64,000 nucleotides of DNA, from assembly GCA_011009095.1 (NCBI GenBank), contig VTPC01090562.1, forward strand, positions 236,188 to 300,187, given 5' to 3'. The notes under the pieces were generated by a model. It had not been told where the DNA came from, did not search any database, and saw only the letters and a list, made by a program, of their open reading frames with translations. Positions 47,880 through 61,025 of the stretch are shown one piece after another; positions within the stretch are counted from its first letter, which is position 1, and each line of letters starts with the position of its first letter. Made by a program: the position numbers and the translations under genes. Source of the DNA: Ignelater luminosus (lineage: Eukaryota; Arthropoda; Insecta; Coleoptera; Elateridae).

Positions 47880-48960
47880 ACTGTAGATATCTCTCTTTTT
47901 CAGGCAGTGGAATGGTAGTTTTGAGGGGGACAGGGAATCAAAAGCGCACGTACGTGGACACGGTCCTGGTGCAGTTTGGAGCAGCTCGTACAAAGCAGGT
48001 AGTCCGGGGTCTTAGGCATGGCAGCGGCTGGTGGTGGATGTCGATTGTGCAGTCCGAGGGTGTACTCTACCGTCGACAGAGGTTGCGACTGGTCTGGGAT
48101 CAGAATGTGCGCTTGGAGCGGTAATGTTGTGTCGATATCAAGGATTCTCGATTGCTCAACTAGTGAAGTGCAGCAACAGTGACCTATCATTACTTGTAGA
48201 ATGATAAGTTCAAACAGGGTGATAAAAGCGGTTACGTCTTTTCAGAACAACGGTGATAAAATACAGTTTGTAGCTGTACGGGTCTCGTTAGAGTTCCTGT
48301 TGTAGAACCATTCTAAAAATCACAGAAAGTCAGCCGGAGACGCTCAGCGGGTTTTTTCGCAAAGCGACGTCGTCTTTCCTAAACGTTGTGGTAGTACCCA
48401 CTGACATAAATGGTTACCCCTGGTATATCACAGATTGTGCCGACCAGCTGTCAAGGTTTGGTGCCTGAAGTCCTAAACCCAGGGTAAATATCTGGCGGTG
48501 GTGGTAGTGATGCAGTGAGATGATGGTGATTGCCAACGCCGTTGCTCCTCTTTAGCCAGGAATGAAATAAATGAAACTTGAAGATTGTAACCATGTTCAG
48601 CTGCTCGTTGCTGTTCTTGTAGTTGTGCTAAAGGTTGAGTAATGCAAAGTGTTAAATGTGAGATTGCGGTGAAAGTTTGCAAATGGTATAGCTGCTGTAT
48701 GTGGTGTAGTATTTTGTAAACGCTCTACAGTAGCAGCAGCTGTTCTGGACGATTTTTTATCTTTCTCAAACAATTTAATTCTTCTTCAATATGATTTTGC
48801 ACCAAGTTTTGAGGTAAACTGCCAGTACTATTGTACGGTATTTTTCAAATATGCTTTTAATAACTTACCTGGTTTGCCGCGCCGCCACTATCTCTCTCTT
48901 GTATTACATCTGTTTTTTGTTGTTCAATAGCTTTATTTATTCTTGACCAGGGCCGGCAGA
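47880..48960 (-). other. GC-richer block with possible decayed coding exons
   Basis: This block is less AT-rich than its neighbours. On the minus strand a frame reading 'RINKAIEQQKTDVIQERDSG' ends at a consensus donor (CAG|GTAAGT, exon end 48869). An acceptor-like 'TACTGGCAG' follows, then residues 'LPQNLVQNHIEEELN' and 'LAQLQEQQRAAEHGYNLQV' in shifting frames. I cannot assign a family. It could be a gene fragment, a transposon gene or chance. A hAT-like 'CAGGGCCGGCAGAAGG' lies just outside at about 48950. Confidence 0.3.
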
Positions 48961-49280
48961 AGGCATGTGGTGAATATGGAGCACTCCATACTTGAGATTT
49001 TTTTGAGTATGGAGTTCCATACCTGAAAATTTCGTATTTTAATTTTCAATTTTTGTCGATTAACATATACATTTTTTATTTTTTATTATTTTATTATTTA
49101 ATGTACGAATATACATATCATTTATAAATAATAAATAAATATTTATTATTTATAGATGATACACAATAAAAGAACGTTTTAATCCTTTCTCGCGCTCGCG
49201 CGTCTATTCGGTTTACATGTCGTTGGTCTAGCGCACAAAGGTACTGACGAGGAATAAGACTCTACCTGTCCCACCCAGAA

Positions 49281-49837
49281 TTTAATCTTTCATATGCCAT
49301 TCATTACTACTGCTGGAGAGTAGTTACTGCCCAAAAGGTTACAGGGCTCCAGCTTACAGTAGCCGAGATACGCCACCCAAAGTTGCATTTTTGGGAAAAA
49401 ATTCGTAAAATTCAAAAATTCATATCTCAGGCTTCAGACATTTCTGGGAAATAAAAGACATAAGTTGAAACCTCCCATACCAGGCGATTACGATAAACTA
49501 CACAAAACCATACGCAACCAAGCTGTTCTTGTGTACTTAATTTGGAAATTTTGGGGAGATAGGGTAAATTAAAACTCATAACTGATGCAAAAATGGAAGA
49601 ATCAATTCGGAATAAACACCGTAGATGTAACTCAAGCCTGCAACTACACGTGTCAAGCTTCAACCCATTTGCTCTAACCACACCCGCGAGTTTAATTTTT
49701 GTTCTTTGACCCATCCGATTTGGCAAAAATTCATAACTCCAACTGATGTATCTCGACCACCGTAAACTGGAACCTAAAATCTTTTGGGCAATCACTACTC
49801 TTTAGCAGCACTAACAAATGGCATATGAAACATTAAA
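49281..49837. mobile_element. Fold-back DNA element, about 560 bp
   Basis: The left end is 'TTTAATCTTTCATATGCCAT' and the right end read on the other strand is 'TTTAATGTTTCATATGCCAT'. Pairing continues through 'AGAGTAGT', 'TGCCCAAAAG' and 'GAGATACG/GAGATACA' for about 110-130 bases. The interior contains a second symmetric pair ('AAAATTCATA' and its complement). The 122-codon frame 49427-49795 is a by-product. Confidence 0.8.
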
Positions 49838-52800
49838 TTCTTGAAGATCGGACATTATGGCTCTAAATGTTTTTCCCAGCTCTACTGATGCTATCTTTTT
49901 GTCCTCTTCTTTCATATCTATGGACTGTTTTTCGTCCCTTTTATGCTTTCATTACACTTCTCTTAAAGGATCTTTCTCCTTGGCCTTTTTGAATGCTTCA
50001 CACACCGAACACTGATCTTTTTTTGGACGATAAAAGACAAGAAGTGGTTCAAAGTCGTGAAAAATACTTTGGCACACAAACTGTGAGACCTCTATTACAT
50101 TTTTAGAAGCCCAAGAGTCTTAATCTAATCGGTACAGAGTGGAGATATTTAAATCTGTATCTAGATAGTTTTTAGTTGAATCACGGTTGCAGTAATGTGA
50201 TTCTATCCTTGGAAAGAAATTGATATGATTCTCAACTTACTGCCTGTCTACGCCAGATGTTGCATTGTGAGTTTGCTTTTCTTCCTAGTTCACAAAAATT
50301 TTCGTATCTCTCATTCCTTCAATACACTTCTCGATGACTTTATGAGATACAGTAAAAGTAGTGGAAAAAAACTTGAGGCAGACTCTATGCCCTCTATTGT
50401 CTGTTAAATAATACATCTTTGAGTCTTTTCGGTTTTTTGTTACAGGACTTGGTTTACTTCCAGGCACAGCCGCTATTTATATTAAAGAACTTAACAGTAT
50501 TTTAGTCACCGCGCGGCTTTATTTCGAGACGAATTAAAAATGCAGTTGCTTAATATTTTTATTGTACAAACTTTTAACAGGTTTTCAATATTCAGAAATA
50601 TTAAATTTCATTAATTAAAACTAAACATCTGGACTCAAGTTAAAAAAATACTTAGATTTACACATTACGAATGATAATTATCCATTGTTGTTTGTAATAG
50701 ACGAATTCTTTTAAAATTTTATTAATTATTCAAACTGCTTAGAATTACTTATACCATAAAGTAATTTACTCAACAACACTCAAGTTAGAAACTCTCAAAC
50801 ATTTTAAATACTTTTTGACATAAAAAGTATGTCTTATGGTAATTAGACAAATTTATTCTTCGTCCACTTTAAATCATAACATATCCTAACCACGATTATT
50901 TATCCTTATCAGAATTCTGCTGAGTGAGAAGTTAGGAAATTTCATAAACAGCGTCTATGACGTCATATCTTGAATTGACTGTTAACATTATGATTATTAT
51001 ATTAATAATTGTTAATGCTTCAATAACATTATCTTAATACTATTTCCATAATGAAAATAAAAAGTAATAAAGTAAGATGTGTTTTCTACATTTTATAATG
51101 TAAGGCACTATTACTATGGATAATTTCAAATTTTATATAGTCAGAATAACCAAAGTTAATTTTGAGATAGAAAATTAACACATCAATAGATATCAGATTT
51201 TCAAAGGAACTTCATTGTCTATTGTGTAATCGCAGACGGTTGTACTACAGAATCACTTCACAAAATTACTACCGCTTGAGAAAATACACACTGACATTGT
51301 TGCGAAAATCACGTCCTCCTGTAGTCCTAGTTCAGTTATAACCTAGTTATTTCGTAAGACACAATTACTAAAGGAATTTTGCACCTTCTGCGTTCGAAAG
51401 CTTAACTGATACTACGTCATCAAAATTATGCTTATGTTGCTACTACTGCCGTGCAAAAGCAAATTAAATTAGCGGAAAATCTAAGAGAGTTTTCCGTCTT
51501 TTCTTTAGCTTATTTGGAAAGTAAAAAAATGTAAAGCTCAATGTAAATTTTCACCAGAATACGGGTAAACTAAACTTCTTAAAATTAAAAAGTTGCAAAA
51601 ATTAAGTTGATTTTGAACGTAACGTTCATTTTATTCCGTTTTCTCTTTTTTCTTTTTTAACAGTTCCCATACGAGAAAGTTTCTAAATTGTTTCCTGCTT
51701 AAATATTTACGCCTATCTCGTCTCGAGATTGTATACAAATTTATAAGCAGAAAATTCCTCAGACATCTATTTACCACATCATTTATTGGTACTGCGCTAC
51801 TAAGACCTATCTAATGGCCACAATAAAGAATAAAAAACATATTTCTAATAGTACTAGCGTTATGAAGCACACGCTAAGGTGGTGCCACAAGTGTGCGTTT
51901 TAACAGGATACAGGCATACAAAATGCTCGTAACGTTTACAATTTACTAGGGTAAACAACCAAGTTCGAGGGTTAAATAATATATCAACGACATATTACAT
52001 ATGCAAACAGCCATTTCGGGATCCAAGTAGACGATTCGCGAAAGAAAATAGCATTGGAAATATCTGCTTCGCTTCTCTAACGCATTTTTCCTCATGTTAA
52101 ATTTCATTTTACACCGGACAGGGGAAAGAAAACGTTTTTTTGGAAATATGCTTTGCCTTTTTCCCATATGCAGGTTTGTTTTATGTACGGACGTATTTTG
52201 TTTATGTTTGATCTACATATACAACAAAATACACTCTTTTTTCTAATACACACCATTCGGGGTTTATTGCAAACATGTTTACAAAATAAATTTTTAAAGA
52301 GGCCGTACCTGATGAAAAGTTGAACTAAAATTGGTGGTGGTTTACTCATATATGGAAAAAAATGCTTGCTACTCACTTACTTGCTTTTTTTTTTACTTTA
52401 CTTATCAGAAGACAGAGAAAGTTTGACAGTTTTACTAATTTGAAATTGCATAAAAAGAATTATTGTACTCTTCAATAAAAAATTAGACACAATCAACTCT
52501 CACGAGGGCTTGTTATCATTTTAGTTAACTTTCATCTATTACACAAATAAACTCGAAAGCATGGCCACCTTGCAAATCTATAACGACCATTTAACCTTTA
52601 AAGGTAAAATAATTTATTATGTAATTATGATACTAATCTTAGCTAAATCTTATGAAAGAGTGAAAACACTGAAAAATCAACAACATACCCATAAATTATA
52701 GGTAAACGGGCGTGCTAATCTTCTGTTACATTCAGCCTTGTTTCTACATTTATTTAAATTAATTCTGCGGGAGTAAAAAGTTTGTTGGTAGTTCTTGTGG

Positions 52801-53510
52801 GGTTTATTTAGATACAGCAACGAGAGATTTACTATTCACTTCTTGCTTAATTTAGAAATTAGGCGCTAAAAAAGGTAAGAATCCAAATACCTTAAAAATA
52901 TCGAACTATTAGATTATTACGGTGAAACTTCCAGTCACAAGGTATAAGATGAAGTAAATCAGCTTTTCATGGGGATAGTATTTACAAAACTAAGTTTTAA
53001 AAAATTCAGCGTCTCTAGACTTACGAAAATCGGACCGAATTGAATAACGGATTACAACTAAAAAATCTGCACAAACTTTATTTATGGGAAAGAAATAGTG
53101 GTAAACATTGTTTTGAAATTATTTTATAATGTGACATTACAACACATAATTAACTGTGCACTCTATTTAACGGTTGGTGATGTGTCCATAATTTCCAAAT
53201 TTCCATAACTTAATTCTTGTTCTTGCATAAATGCGTTGTAAGCCTACTGAGTATCATTTTTTTGGTATCATTCAATCAATCAATATGCTTAACTTCATGA
53301 CATTCTTACGTACGAGCAATCTCTCAATTTTCGTAGTATAAACCAACCACGGTGTTTCTTAAAATCCTTCAGTGTTCACCTTTACTATGGGTGAGACAGC
53401 TTCACTCTTTAGTGATTTTTAGATTAGACTTTTTTAAATATTTTTAAGCTTAATTGCTAGTAAATAATTAAACGTTCCAGTCGCTTAGATTTAACTACAA
53501 CATTTCGAGG
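49838..53510. other. Gene-free stretch
   Basis: AT-rich DNA with only short chance frames (50225-50407, 51946-52167, 52104-52376). No RNA gene, repeat border or coding motif is recognised. Confidence 0.45.
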
Positions 53511-53828
53511 TTAAGTGGAAACTATCCAGGCATTTTTACTGCAATTTTTGAAACAAAACTGATGATTACTTAAAAAAATTTTATTAGGTGTTTAATGTTA
53601 TATGTGAAAAAGGAAATTTGAAGTATTTAGTGTCTGTCTTTTTAAAAATAAACTAAATTTTTCCAAAAAATCTTATAGTTTATTTAAAAAAAAATTTCAT
53701 TAAGTCACTGCCATTCCTTTAAATCTCTTCTTTCACATATATTAAACACATAATTAAATCTTCAATCAGTGATCGTCAGTTTTGTTTCGAAAATTGCAGC
53801 AAAAGCGCCTGGGTAGTTCCCTCTTAAG
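53511..53828. mobile_element. Fold-back element, 318 bp
   Basis: The left arm 'TTAAGTGGAAACTATCCAGG' pairs with 'CTTAAGAGGGAACTACCCAGG' read from the right end on the other strand. 'CTGCAATTTT(T/C)GAAACAAAA', 'GTGTTTAAT' and 'ATATGTGAAA' continue the pairing almost to the A/T-rich centre at about 53670-53690. No coding content. Confidence 0.85.
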
Positions 53829-56800
53829 TTTTACCATCAACCTTCTCACACTTTCCTGACCATTCTGTGAGTTTTTTCTTTCAAATTTTGTTATCATTTC
53901 TATTGTTTTTTATTTCAAAATAAGATACATGCTACATTTTATCATGCTGCCTTGAGCAAGATAGTTATTAACAAATTTGTTTCCACAAGATTTACGACTT
54001 TCTTAAAATTGTAAGTTAGTTCTAGAGGCGACCCTAGTTTACCCTACACTGAACGAAAATTTGTTTTCAAACTTAGAAAAATTCAGGTTAAATGAAAAGA
54101 AATTGGTCTTAAAAGGCACCAAGAAAATTTGTGTTTGATTAGAAAGCACTAATGCTTTTGAATTATGGTTGAAAGTTTTTACTTTTATGTTAATATTGTA
54201 TTTACTCTTGATTTAATAGTTTAGTAATAACATTAAAATGAACTAAGCTTTCAACTGACAGCTTATTACTTTTATTTGAATGCTGCATTATTTTTGAATT
54301 AAATAGTACTTCTATTAGTGATAAAAGATGTTTTTTTCGAATTAAGATTTGGTTCGCTTTTACCTTAATTGTACTTTAACTTTAAGATTTAAACAAACAC
54401 CATGTTACAATCTTCATAGTCAACTAATATTTACATATCATAAAAATAATACGGCGGCGGCAATCAGATATGGCTAACATGATTTCAGATTCAGTGCAAA
54501 TGTAACCCGTTAGTTCAATAAAGTCTGTTTCAATATTATAGAATTCAGAGTAGACTTTAACTTTACCTCATTTTTGTAGTATGTACTCAAACATACAGCA
54601 CCTTCAGATTTGTAACCTAAAAGCACAAAGCACGACTAAAAATATTTATTTAGTAACTCTTAGGGAAACTTTAAGGTACACTGTTACAAAAATATTATCT
54701 CAAAGCCTATTCTGAATTCTGTAGTATTGAAACAGATTTTACACTTGATTAATGAAAGAGATAGACTGAGGAATCGTTTGGAACTTATTTAAGAACGAAC
54801 ATAGGTTTCTGACAATAAGTGTTCAAAAGAAAATTCAAAGATTCTTTTAGAAAATTACAAAAACATAACAGGTTATTTTCCTGCAATTCTGTAATTAAAG
54901 AGTGTTTACTAAATAGTGTATTTGTATTTGGCAGGAGCGTAACTAAGGGCCCCACAAACTCTCACATACAAAGAATTATGGAAAGACTTCAAAAGATATC
55001 TATTTTTAAGCGAGATAATTTTTTCCTTGGGCCTAATAATACTTATTGTGGGAGGGGAGGGCACTTAACCTTAGTTGCGCCACTGGCTTTTAGTCACTTC
55101 TATCGATTAATGGTAGTTACAGAATTTGGGGAAAATCAAGGTATTTGAAATATAAACAGCAAAAAACACAATATTAACAAGCCCATATTGGAAGCAACAG
55201 TAATAACTTCTTAGTGAGAGCAAGTAACAACAGATCTTTAAGAAAGCAGTACTAACAGAATCCTTGAGAAACCAAAACATAGAAACTACTACAGATCTTT
55301 GAGAAGGAAATGTAGCGAATTCATAGGAAAGAGAGAATAAATAGCAGAGCTGTTGCAAGTATCTATGAAAAGAACTTAAGTATACTAAGTACAAGTATTT
55401 TGTAAAACAAAATTCAAGTACAAAATATTTATAAGTTACTTAAAATCTTAAGTAGGGTAGACCGATACGAATAGGATCAAACTCTATTTCTTTTCTTCGA
55501 AAGCTTATATGTGTCGTTTGACTGCTCGAGATACTTCAATGCCTTTTCCTGCACCAATACAATACTCTTTGTCATATTGTGTCGTGTGTAGTGTTGATAG
55601 GCATCGGAAGTAAAATAGTCGCGTCGTCCGGACGTTTATATAAGAACGCGCTTATCAATTAGCAATTTTCCAACAAAATAATGTTTCGATATAAGTGTGC
55701 TGTCAGGCCATATTTCAAGCGTGAGGCCGAAATTTGAAGCACGAAGCGCAGACCAAGTGCTGCAAAAAAGGCCGAGCACCTGAGAAGTACCAGCGTACGT
55801 GTATTAAAAAAGGTATACTTTACATGTTTTGAAAAAATGCACAGTTTGCCAGAAAGACGTAAAAAAACTGTCAGAGGTTTCAGGGCATTTTTGAATAAAA
55901 TAATATTCCACTTGGCGTTTTCTTTCTATCTTATTGCAATAAAATGAAATCTTTTTTGCTAAATTCTCAGTTAGGTAGAATGTTTAACGTGATATTCAAA
56001 AATATTTTCTAGGCTACGTCAGCGTTCACTGGAAACTTCCTTATGAGCGCCCACGGAAAGCAAAAAGGACAGGGTTTATAAAGTTTGCTGACAAAGGCAG
56101 CTGATATGTACGCGTCGGCCTTGCCTTGTGTATACAAGAAGAGTCGGCAAGACTAGAATCCCTAAATGTAAATTTGACATTATTAGAGTTGAGACATGGA
56201 TGTCAGAATGTATTTCTTTTTAGACCAAATCAAATTTTGTGCAATAGATTCTTGTCTCTTGTATTTTGGTAACAAAAGAAAATGCATTAAAAGCTAAAAT
56301 TTTAAGTTACTACACATGCAGGTATAAAGTCCGCCTAACACGTGACTGCTTTAATGGGTAAAAAAAGATACTATTGAAAACAATTAAAAGTAGGTAAAAA
56401 TTCACATTTACACATTTAAAATAGGTCGTTTACTTTTAATTACGCCTGATAATCATAATATGTAAAACCTTTTGTTTACTCACCATAGCTCATTTGAAAA
56501 TATCATATGGACGAACCTTATTATTCATTCACTGTACGTTTGCATTGTCACTATTTGTCATTTCTAATAAAAAATGTTAAGCTTCAAATACAGATTTTAC
56601 CCTCCTTTTTGAGCACAGTCAGTTTTTGCAACTTAGATTACATAGATTCATACGAGTTCATAAGTAGTTTATAACAGTAGGTTTAATGAATAGAGCGATG
56701 AAGCAGCTAACTTCAAGTCATAATTGTGATGGAAAAAACATACATCTGTATACTAACAGGCAGTGAAATTACAGAATCTTAGTATTATACCGTGTTTTGA

Positions 56801-57400
56801 TATCCGTGGCTTGAAAATAACCTTGTTTTCTAGAGCAACGTGCAGACGTATGTTTATTTTATCACGATTATGACTTCAGGGTAGCTGTTTCTTCACTCTA
56901 TAGCGCCTGTATCTTTACCGATACCAACCCTAGGATAAGTAACTTAAAGGTAATAAATATCAGTACGAAAAACTGACATCTGTGATTTAACTCTAACATG
57001 TTCCAACTAGCAACTGATTGCAAGTTACACTTAACGACTCTTGGTAAGGTTACAATACTGCAAAAACCTTTTTCCGTGAAACAAGGCATTTTCTCGTGCA
57101 CAAAAGTAAGCTCGCGTTAGACGAAGACGGATGCACCAGCACATAGAGGGCGTGGGAGACAATAGTGTTAAAGTAAAATATACCTGCCAAGTGTCTGCTT
57201 CTGTAAGCATTGACCTTAGATAATAATCTATTATCCCACTAGTCTATTTGGAAAATTTGTTACTACTCTGTGACGCATACGAGTTGATGCACAGTACTTA
57301 AAGCACGAAGAAAATTCGGAATTCATATTTGCTCTACAGGGTATTGCTTAAATAAACAAATGTATTTGTAAATTAGTAAATAAATCTAAATGGACTTACA
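53829..57400. other. Gene-free stretch with one TATA-type motif
   Basis: AT-rich. At 55637-55643 a TATATAA lies in a locally GC-richer context, and an ATG frame of 18 codons begins at 55681. This may be a stray promoter of an old retroelement. The frames 54819-55148 and 55107-55394 have no recognisable content. Confidence 0.35.
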
Positions 57401-58380
57401 TCGGTCAGTAAAAGCATGTCCTACGAGGTTCCGTTTCCTAGATATACTTTTTCTTCTTTCACTTTTCTCTGATTGGGTTTCGTTCCGTTCCATCTATTCC
57501 TTTCTCTCTTCCTACTTTTTTTATGTTCTGAACTGCTTTCCTTTTGTTCTTGCCAATTCTTCTATTGAATTTTTCATTTCTTTTCTTCGTTTTCCTCTCT
57601 GTTTATAGTATGTACATTCTTGCTTTTAAAATGTGTTTAAATCGGTTTTGTTGTTTCTTCTGACGTCCAGTGAATATCATTCAAATATCTCAACTGCTTT
57701 TTTTTTCTATTATACTAATATTCATAAATTTCTGGTTTAATAGTTTCGTCAGTCTACTACTTCTGTATTTTCCGTCTACTTATGCTTTATCAAATATTTT
57801 CTGAAATCTTATTTTCTAATACTTTCTTTCTTTAATGCTGGTTACTTACTTCAGTTATTTAACTACCGCTCAGAAATAGCTTTTTTAAACTTTCCCTTTT
57901 TGCGTCTTTTACTATTATTTTGTTTTATTTCTTTTCGTTTCGTGTAGTTCTGTCTTGTATCTTTTCTGTTTTTTACAATATTTTCACTATGGTGGTCTAG
58001 TTCTGCTATTTTAAGCATAGCTTTGCAATCCACCGTCTACTATGTTTTCTATTTTGTTTTATCTCCCTTATTTCACATATTCCTGTTGTCCTTCCTGCTA
58101 CCATTTCTTTTTTAATCTTTCATTTTTCTTTAAGCTTAATTTCTTTTTTTTGTATAATTTTTCTATATTTCGTTTTACTGTCTATGACTGTCTTAGTAAT
58201 GCTGTCTTCAGTCTTAGCTATTATGGCCTGTGTTCAACTCAGCTTTTCTTTGTAGTCATTTATTCTTTACATCTTCTGCTATACTTGTTTGTGCAATCTA
58301 CTACGCTTTTAGTACTGTCCTCTTTGAACTCACACGTGCTTTAGTATCACTTGTTGTGCTCAAAGAATTATTTTCTATCA
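57400..58380. other. Strongly pyrimidine-biased block of about 1 kb
   Basis: The plus strand is overwhelmingly T and C here, with runs such as 'CATCTATTCCTTTCTCTCTT'; the minus strand is correspondingly purine-rich. The T-rich frames 57390-57608 and 58042-58344 follow from that bias. On the minus strand short Lys/Glu-rich stretches can be read between stops. The block may be the remains of a lysine-rich retroelement ORF, or a strand-asymmetric non-coding element. Confidence 0.6.
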
Positions 58381-58396
58381 TCTAAACATTCTTTAT

Positions 58397-58720
58397 ACAG
58401 TGTGTTTGTTCAAACAGAGCCAAGTTCTGCATCTTCGTTGACGTACATGATAGAGCAAAAACCTCAAATAAAAGATAAATAGCGCTAATTAGCTGACCAA
58501 ACGGCGAACGTGAAATTTCGATTTTATGCCCTTCTTTTTAAATGGCATGATACATTTTTTGTTTCTCTTTTAAATAGAATCTTCTCCTCTTTCTGGGTAC
58601 GTAAAACTATCATAATTACATAACAAAATCTCCGAGATAAATGAATATTTATTTGAACAAGCTAATATTATGATGTAACAAAACAAACAGTAGACATTGG
58701 AAATCTAACGATTGCCTAGA
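58397..58720 (+). repeat. Interspersed repeat family 1, copy b
   Basis: Partner of 442-752, with the same landmark order and somewhat longer through a small insertion after 'AAAAGATAAAT'. Confidence 0.7.
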
Positions 58721-58984
58721 AAATATTCCATTAGTGATTAGGCGTGAACCCCTCTTTATGAAGGAAGAAACGTTCGGAACATCTTAAATTTCAAATTCAG
58801 AAACACCTCGATAGCAAATGCTGCCCCTAACCTTTACCTGGTTTATCAATTCTAGATTTTTCTGTGTGGAAGTATATCAAGCAATAAGATGTACAGGGTG
58901 TTACTTAATGTTATGTACTCATTCTAATGGGTGATTCTTGGACCAATTCTGAGTCGAAAAGTTCATATAAATGTATGTCCTTGG

Positions 58985-59760
58985 TTTTCAATATACAGGG
59001 CGTTGAAGTTTTCATTTCTTTTTCGGAAAAAGTTCACTTTTTCACAATTTTTCCAGGGTTTTAATAAATTGTAAAAATATGCTTAAAATGCCCATTAAGA
59101 CTTAAAAATTTGGTTGCATATTATTAAAAGTTTGTACAATAATTTCAGAACACCAGAAAGGTACACTCCTCCCTATGCCTAACGGTGCCCATTCATTTGC
59201 GAAATTTCATCCTCTAGATTGCCGTAAATCCGTATTGCTCTGAATGGGCACTCTTGGCCGTAGCAAAGGGCATACCTTTCTGGCGTTCCGAAATTTGTGA
59301 AAAACTCTGGAAAAGTGAACAGTTTCGCATAAAATGTTAATTAAAGAAACAAAGACCACACTGGTCTTTTTGACGTTTTGACTTTAGGAATTACGATAAA
59401 AAGACTGATAAAATGACGCAAATTTCAAGTGGTTAGGATTGGGTACGACAAGTGACATTTTCCGTTTACGGTGTTTCGTGTTTTACATGGAACCGCCCAT
59501 GTCTAGCGTTCTGGCGTTTTCACCAAAGTACTTGTATTTCGTCACTTTACAATAATTTATAAACGCCAGATAGGATTCGTGGAAAAACTAGACTTTTTCA
59601 TAATTTCTACTACAAGCGCATGCCCACTCCTAGTTTGTTGGAATTTTCACAAGAGTATCTAGATACCTTTTTGCGTCGATGTGCAACAACGCAAGAAGTT
59701 AGGATTCAGATCTTTTTTTGCTAACAGTGGCTCTTGTACTATACAGTTACCGTCAATTTT
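58985..59760. mobile_element. Fold-back element, interspersed repeat family 4, copy b
   Basis: The segment starting 'GTTCACTTTTTCACAATTTT' near 59025 is mirrored on the opposite strand near 59310 ('GTTCACTTTTCCAGAGTTTTT'). 'CCAGAAAGGTA' and 'GTGCCCATTC' pair likewise, giving an internal hairpin. The remainder (59330-59745) matches 22490-22880 in inverted orientation. 'ATACAGGGCGTTG' marks the left edge. Confidence 0.75.
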
Positions 59761-60366
59761 AAGATAGACCGTTTCGTTTTTAAACAAGTAGCAAATGATT
59801 ATAACTTGATCAATTTCTTAATTTAAGCGAAAGCAATGACATTGATGTATTTATTCTACAACCAAAAGTTTGTAGTCTCTAGAGCTGACCTAAAATAACA
59901 TCTGATGAGTGCGTTTGCTAAAGATGTTGCAACATTGATTTAATAAAATCCCCACCTTTGCCTCGGTTTGCTCATAACATAGTTAAGCTGCTTAATCACG
60001 TACAATCTCAATAAAAACTTATTTATATGAGTTAACCTTTTACTAATTTGCTGATAATAATTAAATAAACTGTATACTAAATATGCGGAACTTTAAACTA
60101 CAAGATTTTGTTTAGCATTGTATGATTCTTTCTTTCCAGAAAACATTGCATTGTTTTTATTTTTTGCTGTTTTTTTTTGGTACTGTTTTACTGAAACTTA
60201 ACGTTATATCTTCATAATTTTGTATATTTTAATGACTTCATTAACTTATCTTCTTCAGTTGGCTTCTATTTTGTAATTTGTTTAACCACTTTGCATCTTT
60301 CTTTGCCTTTGCCTTTCGTATCGATTATTAAAAAAAATATTTTTTAAAAATTATACAGAAAGGAGT

Positions 60367-60582
60367 TTACAATTTTGGAATATATGCCAACATCACTTTT
60401 TGTGAGATACAGTGTACCCTTTTCTGTTCGCACCATTTATTGAATTTGTTGTAAGTTGCTTCACATACTTGTCTAGATTTTTTCGGAATCAATGTCGACA
60501 GAGCAGCCTCAGCTGCATTCTCAATATTCGATGGGATCTCGGAATCACTAATGATGATTTTTATTAAATCATAACACAACAC
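60367..60582 (-). pseudogene. Crypton-like tyrosine recombinase, N-terminal fragment
   Basis: The 71-codon minus-strand frame contains 'LIPKKSRQVCEATYNKFNKW' followed by 'VMLAYIPKL'. This resembles the N-terminal SAM-like DNA-binding region of eukaryotic tyrosine recombinases (Crypton/DUF3504 type), which typically read P-K-K-S-x-x-x-Y-x-x-x-Y-x-x-F-x-x-W followed by L-x-A-Y. Here it stops right after that motif, so the catalytic domain is missing. It is probably a truncated relic; an exon of a domesticated gene is less likely. Confidence 0.6.
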
Positions 60583-60904
60583 TGTATCAGCACCAAATTA
60601 TCTTTGTAGTTTATAAATAATTACCCTGCAACCAACATGCTTCATTTTTTAGCAGCTTACTAGAAATTGTATCAATAAATCTAAATATTGTCAACTGAAA
60701 GTGTCAATTTTAAAATAGTTTTCAGAACTGTCACTTGAAATATTTATATTTAAATTTTGCTGGGATTGTAGAAAAAATCTTGTTAGCATCACGTGCGAAA
60801 TGGGTCTTACGCACACGACGTGTTGTCCAACTCACCCTACGGACTCGAACAAATCTCACGTCTAGTGCGTAAAACATTACTATTTCGCAACTTATTACAA
60901 AAAT

Positions 60905-61025
60905 AGCTATTTTTCTCCAACTGTCAGCATAGAAATAACTCTCCTACTCTGAAACGTCAGGGAAGTGTCACTTTACCTGCCGAATTTTCTAATGTCAAGA
61001 ATTCGAATAATAAAGCTGAGTAAAC
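60905..61025 (+). repeat. Interspersed repeat family 3, copy b
   Basis: Shares 'GTCACTTTACCTGCC' and 'AATAAAGCTGAG' with 2310-2455. Confidence 0.5.

Noticed and set aside
47912..48190. Opposed open frames of 70 and 96 codons
   Set aside because: They follow from locally higher GC; neither has a motif or splice support.
58042..58344. 100-codon frame resembling a membrane protein
   Set aside because: Phe/Leu/Ser/Tyr content is a direct result of T/C-rich DNA; no start context or homology.
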